DNA of 64,000 nt from Pseudomonadota bacterium (GTDB lineage Bacteria; Pseudomonadota; Gammaproteobacteria; Steroidobacterales; Steroidobacteraceae). The DNA lies in contig JAKAXA010000014.1 in NCBI GenBank assembly GCA_021816775.1, forward strand, positions 1 through 64,000, read 5' to 3'. The notes under the pieces were generated by a model. That model was given only the letters and a program-made list of their open reading frames with translations. It had not been told where the DNA came from and searched no databases. A program made the translations under genes and the position numbers. Numbering within the stretch: position 1 is the first letter of the stretch; the number at the start of each line of letters is the position of its first letter. Below are positions 54,166 through 62,960 of this stretch, in pieces.

Positions 54166-55203
54166 ATGGTTGATCAAGACGCGCGGCTCGCGCTGCTGCA
54201 CGGTTGGCTCTCGCGCGAGCTTCGCGTGCATCCGCAGCGCATCGAGCCGGCTTCGAGCGATGCGAGTTTCCGGCGTTATTTCCGGGCGTTCTGCGCCAAC
54301 GGCACGTACATCGTCATGGATGCGCCGCCGGGCCGGGAGGATGTCCGTCCGTACCTGCGCGTCACGAAGCTGCTCGAGCCGCTCGGCATCCATGTGCCTC
54401 ACGTGTATGAAGCGGACGTCGAGCGGGGCCTGGTGCTGCTGGAGGATCTCGGCGCGACGCCGTACCTGACGCGGCTCGCCGAGCCCGGCGCCGTGGCGCC
54501 GCTTTACTCCGATGCGCTCGCGGCACTGGCGCGCATCCAGCTGCTCGGCCTCGAGGCGGCCGAGCAGCTCGCGCCCTACGACCGCGCCGCGCTGCGGCGC
54601 GAGATGGACCTGATGCCCGAGTGGTTCCTCGCGCGCCACCTCGGCCTGGCGCCGACGCCCGCCGAGCGCGCCGCGCTCGAGGCGGTGTTCGAGTGGCTGA
54701 TCGAGCAGGCCCTGGCGCAGCCGCAGGTGTTCGTGCACCGCGACTATCACTCGCGCAATCTCATGGTCACCGCCGAGCGCAATCCCGGGGTGCTCGATTT
54801 CCAGGACGCGCTGCGCGGCCCGGTCGGCTACGACCTGGTCTCGCTCCTGAAGGACTGTTACATCGCGTGGCCGCGCGAGCGCGTGCTCGAGTGGGTGAGC
54901 GGATACCGCGCGCTGCTCGCCGGGCGCGGCGGGCCCGCCGGCGAGGATGCGGCGCAGTTCCTGCGCTGGTTCGACCTGATCGGCGTGCAGCGGCACCTGA
55001 AGGTGCTCGGTATCTTCGCCCGCCTGTGGCACCGCGACGGCAAGCCCGGTTACCTGCGCGATCTGCCCCTGACGCTGCGTTACGTGCGCGAGACGTGCCG
55101 GTACTACGCCGAGCTTGCGCCGCTCGGGGAGCTCATCGAGGGGCGCATCGCCGCCGAGCTGCCGCGGGCCAACGCGCGCGCGGCGTGCGAGTGCTCGACA
55201 TGA
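54166..55203 (+). CDS. amgK: N-acetylmuramate/N-acetylglucosamine kinase AmgK
   Basis: 345 residues of the aminoglycoside-phosphotransferase fold. Nucleotide-binding RYFRAFCANGTYIVMDAPPG; catalytic loop FVHRDYHSRNLM; metal-binding VLDFQDALRGPVGYDLVSL. Adjacent murU shows this is the anomeric sugar kinase of the peptidoglycan-recycling bypass found in Pseudomonas and relatives, which makes UDP-MurNAc without de novo MurA. ATG 54166; the ORF opens at 54148. Confidence 0.93.
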   Translation: MVDQDARLALLHGWLSRELRVHPQRIEPASSDASFRRYFRAFCANGTYIVMDAPPGREDVRPYLRVTKLLEPLGIHVPHVYEADVERGLVLLEDLGATPYLTRLAEPGAVAPLYSDALAALARIQLLGLEAAEQLAPYDRAALRREMDLMPEWFLARHLGLAPTPAERAALEAVFEWLIEQALAQPQVFVHRDYHSRNLMVTAERNPGVLDFQDALRGPVGYDLVSLLKDCYIAWPRERVLEWVSGYRALLAGRGGPAGEDAAQFLRWFDLIGVQRHLKVLGIFARLWHRDGKPGYLRDLPLTLRYVRETCRYYAELAPLGELIEGRIAAELPRANARAACECST

Positions 55204-55889
55204 GGGCGATCCTGCTCGCGGCCGGCCGGGGCGAGCGGCTGCGCCCGATCACCGACACGGTGCCGAAGCCGCTGGTGCGCATCGCCGGGCGGGCGCTGAT
55301 CGAGTACCACCTGGAGAACCTCGTGCGCGCGGGCATCGGCGAGGCGGTGATCAATCTGTCGTGGCTCGGCGGGCAGATCCGCGCGGCGCTCGGCGCCGGC
55401 GAGCGCTACGGGCTGCGCATCCGCTACAGCGAGGAGGGGCCCGTGCCGCTCGAGACCGGCGGCGGCATTGCGCGCGCGCTGCCGCTGCTCGGGCCCGAGC
55501 CGTTTCTCGTCGTCAATGCCGACGTGTGGACCGATCTGGAGTTCGCCGCGCTGCGTGAGTTGCCCGCGGGGGCGGATGCGAGCATCGTGCTCGCGCCCAA
55601 CCCCGAGCATCACCCCGAGGGGGACTTCGCGCTGCGGGACGGGAGGGTGCTCGAGGCGCCCGCGCATCGCCTCACCTACACGGGCATCGGCCTGTATCGG
55701 CCCGAATTGTTCACCGGCTGGCCGGGGGAGCGCTTCCCGCTGCGGCCCCTGCTGCACCGCGCCATCGCCGCCGGCCGCCTGCACGGCCAGGTGCATCGGG
55801 GCGAATGGTTCGACGCCGGCTCGCCCGAGCGGCTCGCCTGGCTGGACGCGCACGTGCGCGCCAAAGGGGGCACGGGCGAATCCTGCTAA
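55200..55889 (+). CDS. murU: MurNAc-1-phosphate uridylyltransferase MurU
   Basis: 229-residue nucleotidyltransferase. Signature [22 protein letters not shown], then [30 protein letters not shown] and VVNADVWTD with the metal-binding aspartate. It converts MurNAc-1-P from AmgK to UDP-MurNAc. Its start ATG overlaps the amgK stop by 4 bases. Confidence 0.93.
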   Translation: MRAILLAAGRGERLRPITDTVPKPLVRIAGRALIEYHLENLVRAGIGEAVINLSWLGGQIRAALGAGERYGLRIRYSEEGPVPLETGGGIARALPLLGPEPFLVVNADVWTDLEFAALRELPAGADASIVLAPNPEHHPEGDFALRDGRVLEAPAHRLTYTGIGLYRPELFTGWPGERFPLRPLLHRAIAAGRLHGQVHRGEWFDAGSPERLAWLDAHVRAKGGTGESC

Positions 55890-55896
55890 CCCGGTA

Positions 55897-55926
55897 TTGG
55901 GGGGCGGGCTGCGGGAACCGTACAAT
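55897..55926 (+). promoter_or_regulatory. Putative promoter of lipA
   Basis: TTGGGG at 55897-55902, an 18-base spacer and TACAAT at 55921-55926. The -10 is good (five of six), the -35 poor. The start would lie at or just before the ATG at 55933, so the mRNA would be almost leaderless; no ribosome-binding sequence is visible there, which is consistent. Confidence 0.35.
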
Positions 55927-55932
55927 AGCCCG

Positions 55933-56967
55933 ATGTCCACCCCCAAAGACATCCCCCTCGCCGCCCGGTCCGCGGCCACGCGCAGCGGCGAGAAATACGT
56001 TACGCCCCAAGGATTTACGGCCATCCGTGACGGCATGAAGGCCGCCGCCGCGGCCGGCCCCTCCGCTTTCTCGCCCAAGCCCTCGTGGCTGCGGGCCCGG
56101 GCGCCCTCGGGGGAGGGCTTCCAGGCCGTCAAGGGGATCGTCCGCGAGCACCGCCTCGCCACGGTCTGCGAGGAGGCCAAGTGCCCGAACATCGGCGAGT
56201 GCTGGAACGCGGGCACGGCGACCATCATGCTCATGGGCGCGGTGTGCACGCGCGCCTGCCGCTTCTGCTCGGTCGATACGGGCAATCCGCGCGGCTGGCT
56301 CGATCGCGACGAGCCGGACAACAGCGCCCGGACCGTGGAGCTGATGCAGCTGAAATACGTGGTGCTCACCTCGGTCGATCGCGATGATCTTCCCGACGGC
56401 GGCGCCGGCCATTACGCGGCCTGCATCCGCGCCATCAAGCGGCGCAATCCCGGCACGGCCGTCGAGGCGCTCACCCCGGATTTCCAGGGCGTGCAGGCCG
56501 ACGTCGAGACCGTGGTCGGCTCGGGCCTCGATGTGTTCGCGCAGAACATCGAGACCGTGCGCCGCCTCACCCATCCGGTCCGCGACCCGCGTGCCGGGTA
56601 CGAGCGCACGCTGAAGGTGCTGCGCCACGCCAAGGGCCACCGCCCGGAGGTCCTGACCAAGAGCAGCCTCATGCTCGGCCTCGGCGAGACGGACGAGGAG
56701 ATCGAGGCGACGCTGCGCGATCTGCGCGCCGCCGGAGTCGACATCGTGACACTCGGCCAGTATCTGCGCCCGACGGCGAACCACCTGCCCGTGGAGCGCT
56801 TCGTGACACCCGCCGAGTTCGATGCGTATCGGCGCTGCGCGCTCGATCTGGGCTTTCTCGAGTGCGTCGCGGGGCCGCTGGTGCGCTCGAGCTATCGGGC
56901 CGAGCAGGCGCTCAATCGCAACAACGCCGGCCTCGACAACACGCGCCTCGCGGCGCGGCCGCGGTGA
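55933..56967 (+). CDS. lipA: Lipoyl synthase
   Basis: 344-residue radical SAM enzyme inserting two sulfurs into protein-bound octanoate. The auxiliary cluster is in [15 protein letters not shown] and the radical SAM cluster in [13 protein letters not shown]. The C-terminal conserved serine is in [12 protein letters not shown]. Its product modifies GcvH and 2-oxoacid dehydrogenases. ATG 55933; the longer track ORF runs back into murU. It overlaps lipB by 4 bases. Confidence 0.95.
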   Translation: MSTPKDIPLAARSAATRSGEKYVTPQGFTAIRDGMKAAAAAGPSAFSPKPSWLRARAPSGEGFQAVKGIVREHRLATVCEEAKCPNIGECWNAGTATIMLMGAVCTRACRFCSVDTGNPRGWLDRDEPDNSARTVELMQLKYVVLTSVDRDDLPDGGAGHYAACIRAIKRRNPGTAVEALTPDFQGVQADVETVVGSGLDVFAQNIETVRRLTHPVRDPRAGYERTLKVLRHAKGHRPEVLTKSSLMLGLGETDEEIEATLRDLRAAGVDIVTLGQYLRPTANHLPVERFVTPAEFDAYRRCALDLGFLECVAGPLVRSSYRAEQALNRNNAGLDNTRLAARPR

Positions 56968-57659
56968 GCGGCGGCGCGGATCTCGCGCCGGCAGCGCAAG
57001 CGCGCTCGCTCGCGCCCGTGCCGCCACCGCTGGTGCGGCGGCTCGGCCTGGCACCGTACGAGCCGACCTGGCGGGCCATGCAGCGCTTCACCGACGCGCG
57101 CTCGGCCGAGACAAGGGACGAGATCTGGCTGCTCGAGCATCCGGCGGTCTTCACGCTCGGCATGAACGCCGATCCGGCGCACGTGCTCGCCGCCGGGGAC
57201 ATTCCGGTGGTGCGCATCGACCGTGGCGGACAGGTGACCTACCACGGGCCGGGCCAGCTGCTCGTCTATCCGCTCATCGATCTGCCTCGCGCGCGCCTCG
57301 GGGTGCGTGATCTGGTCACGGCGCTCGAGGGCGCCGTGATCGATTACGCGGCCGAGCTCGGTGTCGGCGCCGAATCCCGGCGCAGTGCGCCCGGCGTGTA
57401 CGTCGGGGGCCGCAAGCTCGCCAGCGTCGGCATCCGCGTGCGACGCAGCGCGAGCTACCACGGCATTGCGCTCAATGTGTGCAACGATCTCGAGCCGTTC
57501 GCGAGAATCAACCCCTGCGGCTACGCCGGCCTCGAGATGACGCGCCTTGCCGATCTCAGCGCGGTGGACTCGGTGAGCGCGGCCGCCGAGGGGGTGCTGG
57601 CGCATCTGCTGCGGCGCCTGTACGGCAACCGCGGCGCGGTGAACAACCCCATACCGTAG
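56964..57659 (+). CDS. lipB: Octanoyl-ACP:protein octanoyltransferase
   Basis: 231 residues; transfers octanoate from ACP to lipoyl domains before LipA acts. [18 protein letters not shown], the catalytic lysine in [11 protein letters not shown] and the cysteine in [14 protein letters not shown]. The GTG start at 56964 overlaps the lipA stop; the track start at 56862 lies well inside lipA. The order lipA-lipB is reversed from E. coli (lipB first). Confidence 0.94.
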   Translation: MSGGADLAPAAQARSLAPVPPPLVRRLGLAPYEPTWRAMQRFTDARSAETRDEIWLLEHPAVFTLGMNADPAHVLAAGDIPVVRIDRGGQVTYHGPGQLLVYPLIDLPRARLGVRDLVTALEGAVIDYAAELGVGAESRRSAPGVYVGGRKLASVGIRVRRSASYHGIALNVCNDLEPFARINPCGYAGLEMTRLADLSAVDSVSAAAEGVLAHLLRRLYGNRGAVNNPIP

Positions 57660-57673
57660 AGTGCGAGGCTGAC

Positions 57674-58657
57674 ATGACTTTACGCGGCTGCCTGCGTCGC
57701 CCCGTCACGGTGCCGCCCTCCGGGCTGCGGCGCTGGCTGCTGCGGCCGATGTTCGATGCGCGCGGCGTGCGCGGCTGGGTGCGCGCCGTGCTGTTCGCGG
57801 CGCTCGTGGTCCTCGCCGTCATGCTGCTCATGGTCCTGATCAGGGCGCTGGCGCTGACTGTCCCGGCGCACCTGCGGCAAGCGCTCGGCGCGGTGTTCCA
57901 TCGGCCGCGCGCCGGGGCCGGGTTCTCGCCGTGGTTTGCGGGCTTGAACGAGCTGGGGCTGCTCGCCTGTGCGCTGTGCGCATCGTCGCTCATGGTGTGG
58001 CTCGATGGCCGGCGGCTGCGCGAGGTTGGCCTGGCGCCCCGCAGGCGGCTGCGCGAGTTCGCCGGCGGTGCGGCCGTGGGCGTCGTCATGATCACGCTGC
58101 TGGTTGCCGGCCTGGTGATCACCGGCGGCGCGCGGCTCGAGCTGCCAGTCGTGTCGGCCGGTGCCGCCCTGGGCTGGGGCCTCGCGTGGGCCGCGGCCGC
58201 CGTGCTGGTCGGGCTGTTCGAAGAGATCGCCTTTCGCGGCTACCTGTTCGTCACGCTGCGCGAGGATTACGGGTTCTGGACGGCGACCGTCGCGGTGGCG
58301 GTGCTGTTCACGCTCGCCCACGGCGTCAATCCCGGTGAGAATCCCCTCGGCATGCTGACGGCGGGCCTCGCGAGCGTATTGTTCTGCCTCGGCATCCGCC
58401 GCACGGGCGCACTGTGGTGGGCAATCGGCTGCCACGCGGCGTGGGACTGGTCGGAGAATTTCTTCTACGGCAGCGCCGACAGCGGCATTCACTCGATGGG
58501 CCGGCTGTTCAGGCTCGAGCCCCACGGCAACCTGTACCTCAGCGGCGGCACGGTCGGGCCCGAGGGCTCGGTGCTGTGCTTCGTGGTGCTGCTCGCGGCC
58601 ATCCTGGCCGTGCCGCGCCTCGTGCCGCGCGGCACCGCGATCAAATCAACATCATGA
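57674..58657 (+). CDS. CPBP-family intramembrane metalloprotease
   Basis: 327 residues, about eight membrane helices. Abi/CPBP motifs: motif 1 LFEEIAFRGYLF (EExxxR), motif 2 LFTLAHGVNP, motif 3 IGCHAAWDW. Homologues process prenylated or membrane peptides in various systems; no substrate is evident here. ATG 57674; the track ORF extends further into lipB. Its end overlaps the convergent DUF493 gene by 17 bases. Confidence 0.85.
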   Translation: MTLRGCLRRPVTVPPSGLRRWLLRPMFDARGVRGWVRAVLFAALVVLAVMLLMVLIRALALTVPAHLRQALGAVFHRPRAGAGFSPWFAGLNELGLLACALCASSLMVWLDGRRLREVGLAPRRRLREFAGGAAVGVVMITLLVAGLVITGGARLELPVVSAGAALGWGLAWAAAAVLVGLFEEIAFRGYLFVTLREDYGFWTATVAVAVLFTLAHGVNPGENPLGMLTAGLASVLFCLGIRRTGALWWAIGCHAAWDWSENFFYGSADSGIHSMGRLFRLEPHGNLYLSGGTVGPEGSVLCFVVLLAAILAVPRLVPRGTAIKSTS

Positions 58658-58901
58658 CGCCGTCGCAGGCTTTGAGCTCGGCGGTAAGCGCCTCGATCTG
58701 CTCGCGGCTCTCGGCGAGCAGCGTGTAGGAGATCGAGAGAAAATTGCCGTTGCCGCTCAGGCGCTCGCTCACCCGTTCGGCCTCGAGTCCGGGCGAGTGG
58801 CGCAGGACCACCGCGTGCACCCGCGCGCGGAACTCATCCGAGGGCCGGCCGATGATCTTGAGCGGATAGTCGCTCGGGAACTCGAGCAGCGGCTTGCTCA
58901 C
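58641..58901 (-). CDS. ybeD: YbeD-like protein (DUF493)
   Basis: 86 residues with an ACT-like fold: LEFPSDYPLKIIGRPSDEF at the start and LSGNGNFLSISYTLLAESREQIEALTAELKA at the end. The order dacA-dat-ybeD next to lipB/lipA is the conserved proteobacterial neighbourhood. The GTG start at 58901 overlaps the stop of the aminotransferase gene by 4 bases. Function unknown. Confidence 0.9.
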   Translation of the reverse strand: MSKPLLEFPSDYPLKIIGRPSDEFRARVHAVVLRHSPGLEAERVSERLSGNGNFLSISYTLLAESREQIEALTAELKACDGVMMLI

Positions 58902-59770
58902 CAGGGCTTCTCCTGCAGCTCGCGCTTCCAGTCCTGGAACGCCGCATGCACCCGCCGCCACAGCGGTCCCGGCCGCCCCTTGCCGACCGCATGCCCGTCG
59001 AGCCGCGTGACCGGCTGCACCTCGCGGGTCGCTGCCGAGATCCAGATCTCCTCGGCTGCGCGCAGCTCGCTCTCGCTGACGGGCGCAGCCCGCCAGGGGA
59101 TGCCGGCGCGGGCGGCGAGCTCCTCGACCACCGTGCGCGTGGTGCTCGGCAGAATCTCGTGCGAGTTCGGCGGCGTGCGCACCTCACCGTCGATCACCAC
59201 GTGCACCGCCGAGGCCGACGCATCGGTCAGCCGTCCCTCGCGCAGCAGAATGGTCTCGGCGGCCGCGGCGTCGACCGCGAGCTGGCGCAGCAGCACGTTG
59301 GCGAGCAGCGCGGTCGATTTGATGTCGCAGCGCGCCCAGCGGGTGTCGGCGGCGGTCACACAGGCGAGGCCATGCTCCAGAGCCTCGCGCGAGGGCACGG
59401 GCCACGGCGCGGCGAAGGCGAACACGGTCCTCGGGATGTCCGGCAGCGGCGCATGATTGCGGCCCGGCTCCGCGCCGCGGCTGACCTGCCAGTACAGGTA
59501 CTGATCGCCGTGGCCGCCCGCCTCGATCAGCGTGGCGAACATCTCGCGCCACTGCGCGCGGGACAGCGGGTCACGCATGCGCAGCTCGGCGAGGCTGCGG
59601 GTGAGGCGTGCGCAGTGCGCCTCCAGCCGGAACGGCCGCCCGCGGTAGACCGGCATGACCTCGTAGGCGCCGTCGCCGAAGAGAAAGCCGCGGTCGAGCG
59701 GCGAGATGCGCGCCTCGCCGAGCGGCAGGTACGCGCCGTTCAAGTAGCAGGTCGGGAACGGTTCGGCCAT
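58898..59770 (-). CDS. dat: D-amino acid aminotransferase (class IV)
   Basis: 290 residues, PLP fold type IV. The PLP lysine is in RWARCDIKSTALLANVL, with FLFGDGAYEVMPVYRG at the N-terminus and REGRLTDASASAVHVV. The last is close to the EGSSSN-type box but with ASAS. Commonly found between dacA and ybeD, where it probably makes D-alanine or D-glutamate for the wall; a branched-chain or 4-amino-4-deoxychorismate role cannot be excluded. Confidence 0.87.
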   Translation of the reverse strand: MAEPFPTCYLNGAYLPLGEARISPLDRGFLFGDGAYEVMPVYRGRPFRLEAHCARLTRSLAELRMRDPLSRAQWREMFATLIEAGGHGDQYLYWQVSRGAEPGRNHAPLPDIPRTVFAFAAPWPVPSREALEHGLACVTAADTRWARCDIKSTALLANVLLRQLAVDAAAAETILLREGRLTDASASAVHVVIDGEVRTPPNSHEILPSTTRTVVEELAARAGIPWRAAPVSESELRAAEEIWISAATREVQPVTRLDGHAVGKGRPGPLWRRVHAAFQDWKRELQEKPW

Positions 59771-59804
59771 GGGCGTCTCGGGTCGCGTGGATCCTGCGCA
59801 GATC

Positions 59805-60977
59805 CTAGCTCGCGAACCAGAGCCGGATGTCGTCGGCGAGGCGGGTGAACAGACCGCCGGCGGGCACGGACTGCAGGGTGACGAGCGGCGTCGTTTCGAC
59901 CTGCTGCCCGGCGCCGTTCGTGACGATGAGCGTGCCGACTTCGGCGCCGGCGGCGAGCGGTGCCACGAGCGGCCAGTGAGCCCAGAGAATCCGCGTGCTC
60001 AGGGTCGCATCCGGGCCGCGGGGCACGGTGAGCACGACCGACTGGGCAGGCCCGACTGCCGCGTGCCCGGCGGCCGACTTGTACACCCGCGGCCTGGCGA
60101 CGATGGCGCGCGCGACGTCGACCCGCTCGTTCTCGTAGAAGTTGTAGCCGTAGTTGATCAGCGCCTCGCTGTCATCGACCCGCCCGTTCCAGCTCGGGGC
60201 TCCGAGCACCACCGACACCAGGCGCATGCCGTGACGGTCGGCCGAAACGACCATGCAGTAGCCGGCCGCATCGGTATAGCCGGTCTTCATGCCGTCGACC
60301 GACGGGTCCGTCCACAGCAGCGAGACGCGGTTGCGCTGCGTGATGTGGTCCCAGGTGAATTTCTTGATCTTGAAGATGGAGTAATACTGCGGGAAGTCGC
60401 GGATGATGTCCGAGGCGAGCGTGGCCAGATCGCGCGCGGTGGTGAAATGATCGGGTTTCGGCAGTCCGTCGACGTCTTCGTAGTGTGTCGAGCTCAGGCC
60501 GAGCCGCCGCGCGTAATCATTCATCAGCGTGACGAAGCCGGCCTGCGTGCCCCCGACCTTCTGCGCGAGCGCGACGGTGGCATCGTTGCCCGATTCCACG
60601 ATCATGCCCTTCAGGAGGTTCAGCACCGAGACCTGGCTGCCCGGGTTGATGAACATGCGCGAGCCGCCCGTGCGCCACGCCGCGGTGCTGATCGTCACCG
60701 GAGTCTGCAGCGTGAGCTGGTGGCTCTTCAGCGCCGAGAAGACGATGTAAGCGGTCATCAGCTTCGTCAGGCTCGCCATCGGCATTTTCTCGTTGGCGTC
60801 CTTCGCCGCGAGCACCTTCCCGGTGTTGAAGTCGACCAGAATGTAGGAGTGTGCATTCAGCGCCGGAGGGGGCGGCACCGGCACGGCGGCGACGGCAGCC
60901 TGGGCTGCGGGCGCGAGCGCGGTCAGAAGCGCCAGCGCAACGGCCGACACGGCGGTGAGGGCGGACGAGCGGAGCAT
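59805..60977 (-). CDS. dacA: D-alanyl-D-alanine carboxypeptidase (PBP5 family)
   Basis: 390 residues with a signal peptide (ALTAVSAVALALLTALAPAAQA). Penicillin-binding motifs: SLTK (ASLTKLMTAYIV), SGN (IVESGNDATVALAQ) and KTG (DGMKTGYTDAAGYC). The C-terminal PBP5-like domain ends in the amphipathic anchor LFTRLADDIRLWF. It trims pentapeptides in peptidoglycan. A strong AAGGAGGAA ribosome-binding site lies a few bases before ATG 60977. Confidence 0.95.
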   Translation of the reverse strand: MLRSSALTAVSAVALALLTALAPAAQAAVAAVPVPPPPALNAHSYILVDFNTGKVLAAKDANEKMPMASLTKLMTAYIVFSALKSHQLTLQTPVTISTAAWRTGGSRMFINPGSQVSVLNLLKGMIVESGNDATVALAQKVGGTQAGFVTLMNDYARRLGLSSTHYEDVDGLPKPDHFTTARDLATLASDIIRDFPQYYSIFKIKKFTWDHITQRNRVSLLWTDPSVDGMKTGYTDAAGYCMVVSADRHGMRLVSVVLGAPSWNGRVDDSEALINYGYNFYENERVDVARAIVARPRVYKSAAGHAAVGPAQSVVLTVPRGPDATLSTRILWAHWPLVAPLAAGAEVGTLIVTNGAGQQVETTPLVTLQSVPAGGLFTRLADDIRLWFAS

Positions 60978-61072
60978 GGGACGATTCCTCCTTACTGACA
61001 GGGTGCGGCGGGGGCGCAGATTAAGATTACGCCCGTGCCCGATAGTTCGCTGCGGCAGACACGCACGGGGGC

Positions 61073-61885
61073 TCAGGGTTTGACCAGGATGGCGCCGGGG
61101 TAGCCGAGAGCGGCCAGGCGCGCGGCCAGCCGGTCGTAATCGGCCACATCGCGGATCGGCCCGACCCGCACGCGGTACAGGTCCCCGCCGATCACCGCCG
61201 GGGAGAGGATGAACGCGCTCGACAGGCCGGCCGCCTGCAGCCGGGCGAGCACCCGATCGGCGTTTGCCGGGACGGCGAACGCGCCGACCTGCACGTAGAG
61301 CAAGGCGCCGATCGGGGCAACGGCCCCGGCGATCGTCGCGGGGCTGCCGGGGGAGAGGGCCTGCACGTCGACCAGGGCCGTGCCGGTTCCGAGCATGCGC
61401 AGCTTGGCGGCCGCCAGGTAGGACAGGTCGATCAGCCGGTGCGCGACGAACGGCCCGCGGTCGTTGACCTTCACGATGATGCTGCGGCCGTTGCTCAGAT
61501 CGGTGACCCGGACATAGGTCGGCAGCGGCAGGACCTTGTTCGCCGCGGTCATGGCGTACATGTTGTAGCGGTCGCCGTCGGCGGTGTACTTGCCGTCGAA
61601 ATCCGGGCCGTACCAGGAGGCCACGCCGATCTGGTTGTAGCCGGCGGCGCTCGGCAGCACGTAGTAGCGTCTCCCGTCCACGTCATAGAAGGGCGGATTG
61701 CCGCGCGGCGCCGGCGGCAGGTAGCGCGGCACGGGATTGGGGACCGCGCGCCAGTTCGCCGGCAGCGGCGGCAGTCCCGCCGCGGGAGGGGGCGCCATGT
61801 GGCGGGTCGTGGCGCAGCCGGCGAGCGCCGTGGCGAGCAGCAGTGCTCCGAGCCGGGGCAGGTGAGCGCGGGGCGCGCTCCTCAC
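61073..61885 (-). CDS. rlpA: Septal ring lytic transglycosylase RlpA
   Basis: 270 residues. The lipoprotein signal LLATALAGCATT has the lipobox cysteine at about residue 23. The double-psi barrel domain is marked by GVASWYGPDFDGKYTADGD and VKVNDRGPFVAHRLIDLS, and the SPOR domain at the C-terminus (VQVGAFAVPANADRVLARLQ) binds denuded septal glycan. It sits between mltB and dacA, and overlaps the mltB stop by 4 bases. Confidence 0.94.
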   Translation of the reverse strand: MRSAPRAHLPRLGALLLATALAGCATTRHMAPPPAAGLPPLPANWRAVPNPVPRYLPPAPRGNPPFYDVDGRRYYVLPSAAGYNQIGVASWYGPDFDGKYTADGDRYNMYAMTAANKVLPLPTYVRVTDLSNGRSIIVKVNDRGPFVAHRLIDLSYLAAAKLRMLGTGTALVDVQALSPGSPATIAGAVAPIGALLYVQVGAFAVPANADRVLARLQAAGLSSAFILSPAVIGGDLYRVRVGPIRDVADYDRLAARLAALGYPGAILVKP

Positions 61886-62949
61886 CGCGGCGGACCCACC
61901 CCGTCCGGCCTGTTGCGCGGGCGGCTCACCGCCGCGGCCATCGCGGCGGGCGGACGCGACTCATCGACGCGCTGCTCGATCGCCCGCGCCAGCGCATCGA
62001 CCGCCATGGCGTAGAGCTTGCTGCTGTTGTAGGTCAGCAACGCGTGGAAGTTGTTGAACCCGGCGCGGTAGACCGGCCCGGTGCGCGTGTGCGCGAGCAG
62101 CAGCACCACCGGGGTGTCAGGCGGCTCGGTGGCCTCGACCTTCACGCCCTGCGCGGCGAGCGAGCCGACCGTGCGATCGAGCGCCAGGTTGTCCGGATCG
62201 ACCTGGAACGTCGCGCCCGGCTCGATGCGCACCCGGGAGAGCACCGGTGCGCCGGGCTGCCAGCCGTGCGCGCGCAGATAGTGCGCGACGCTCGCGAAAA
62301 TGTCGTCCCAGTCCGTCAGCAGGTTCGGCGGAGCCGGACCGCTGCCCACGGCGTAGCGCAGGTAGGCCGAGGGCATGAACTGCAGAGGGCCCATCGCGCC
62401 GGCGTAGGAGCCCTTGACGGTGAGCGGATCGAGCCCGTCGCGCTCGGCGACCAGCAGAAACCGCGCGAGCTCGTGGGCGAAGTAGCGGCTGCGGGACGGG
62501 TAATCGAACGCCAGGGTGGCGAGCGCGTCGATTACGCGGAACGGGCCGGTGATGCGGCCGTAGTAAGTCTCGACGCCGAGGATGGCGACGATGTAGCGCG
62601 GCGCGACACCCTGTTCGGCGCCGATGCGCTCGAGCGCGCGCCGGTGCGCCTGCCAGAACGCCGCGCCGGCATCGATCCGCGCCGGCTGCAGAAAGATCCG
62701 CCGGTACTGCCACCACTTGAGCACCTGCTCGGCCGGGCGGTTCATCATCGCAATGATGCGCGGCTGCGGGCGCGCCTGTTCGAGGACCGCGATGACGCGA
62801 CGGCGGTCGAGGCCGTCGCGGCGGGCAACGCGATCGGCGAAGCGCACGATCTGGGCGCGTGAGAAATGCGTCCCGCCGGCGAGCGCGGCCGAGGCCGGGC
62901 GCGGCACGAGGATCGCGATGAGCGGGATGAAGAGGATGGATCGCAGCAC
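61882..62949 (-). CDS. mltB: Lytic murein transglycosylase B
   Basis: 355 residues from GTG 62949 (VLRSILFIPLIAILVP), which begins a signal peptide. The SLT/MltB domain has the catalytic glutamate in ILGVETYYGRITG, then GAMGPLQFMPSAYLRYA. Cleaves peptidoglycan glycan strands to 1,6-anhydro ends, feeding the recycling route of AmgK/MurU. The longer track ORF extends into rodA in another frame. Confidence 0.93.
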   Translation of the reverse strand: MLRSILFIPLIAILVPRPASAALAGGTHFSRAQIVRFADRVARRDGLDRRRVIAVLEQARPQPRIIAMMNRPAEQVLKWWQYRRIFLQPARIDAGAAFWQAHRRALERIGAEQGVAPRYIVAILGVETYYGRITGPFRVIDALATLAFDYPSRSRYFAHELARFLLVAERDGLDPLTVKGSYAGAMGPLQFMPSAYLRYAVGSGPAPPNLLTDWDDIFASVAHYLRAHGWQPGAPVLSRVRIEPGATFQVDPDNLALDRTVGSLAAQGVKVEATEPPDTPVVLLLAHTRTGPVYRAGFNNFHALLTYNSSKLYAMAVDALARAIEQRVDESRPPAAMAAAVSRPRNRPDGVGPPR

Positions 62950-62960
62950 TGAAGCGCTCC

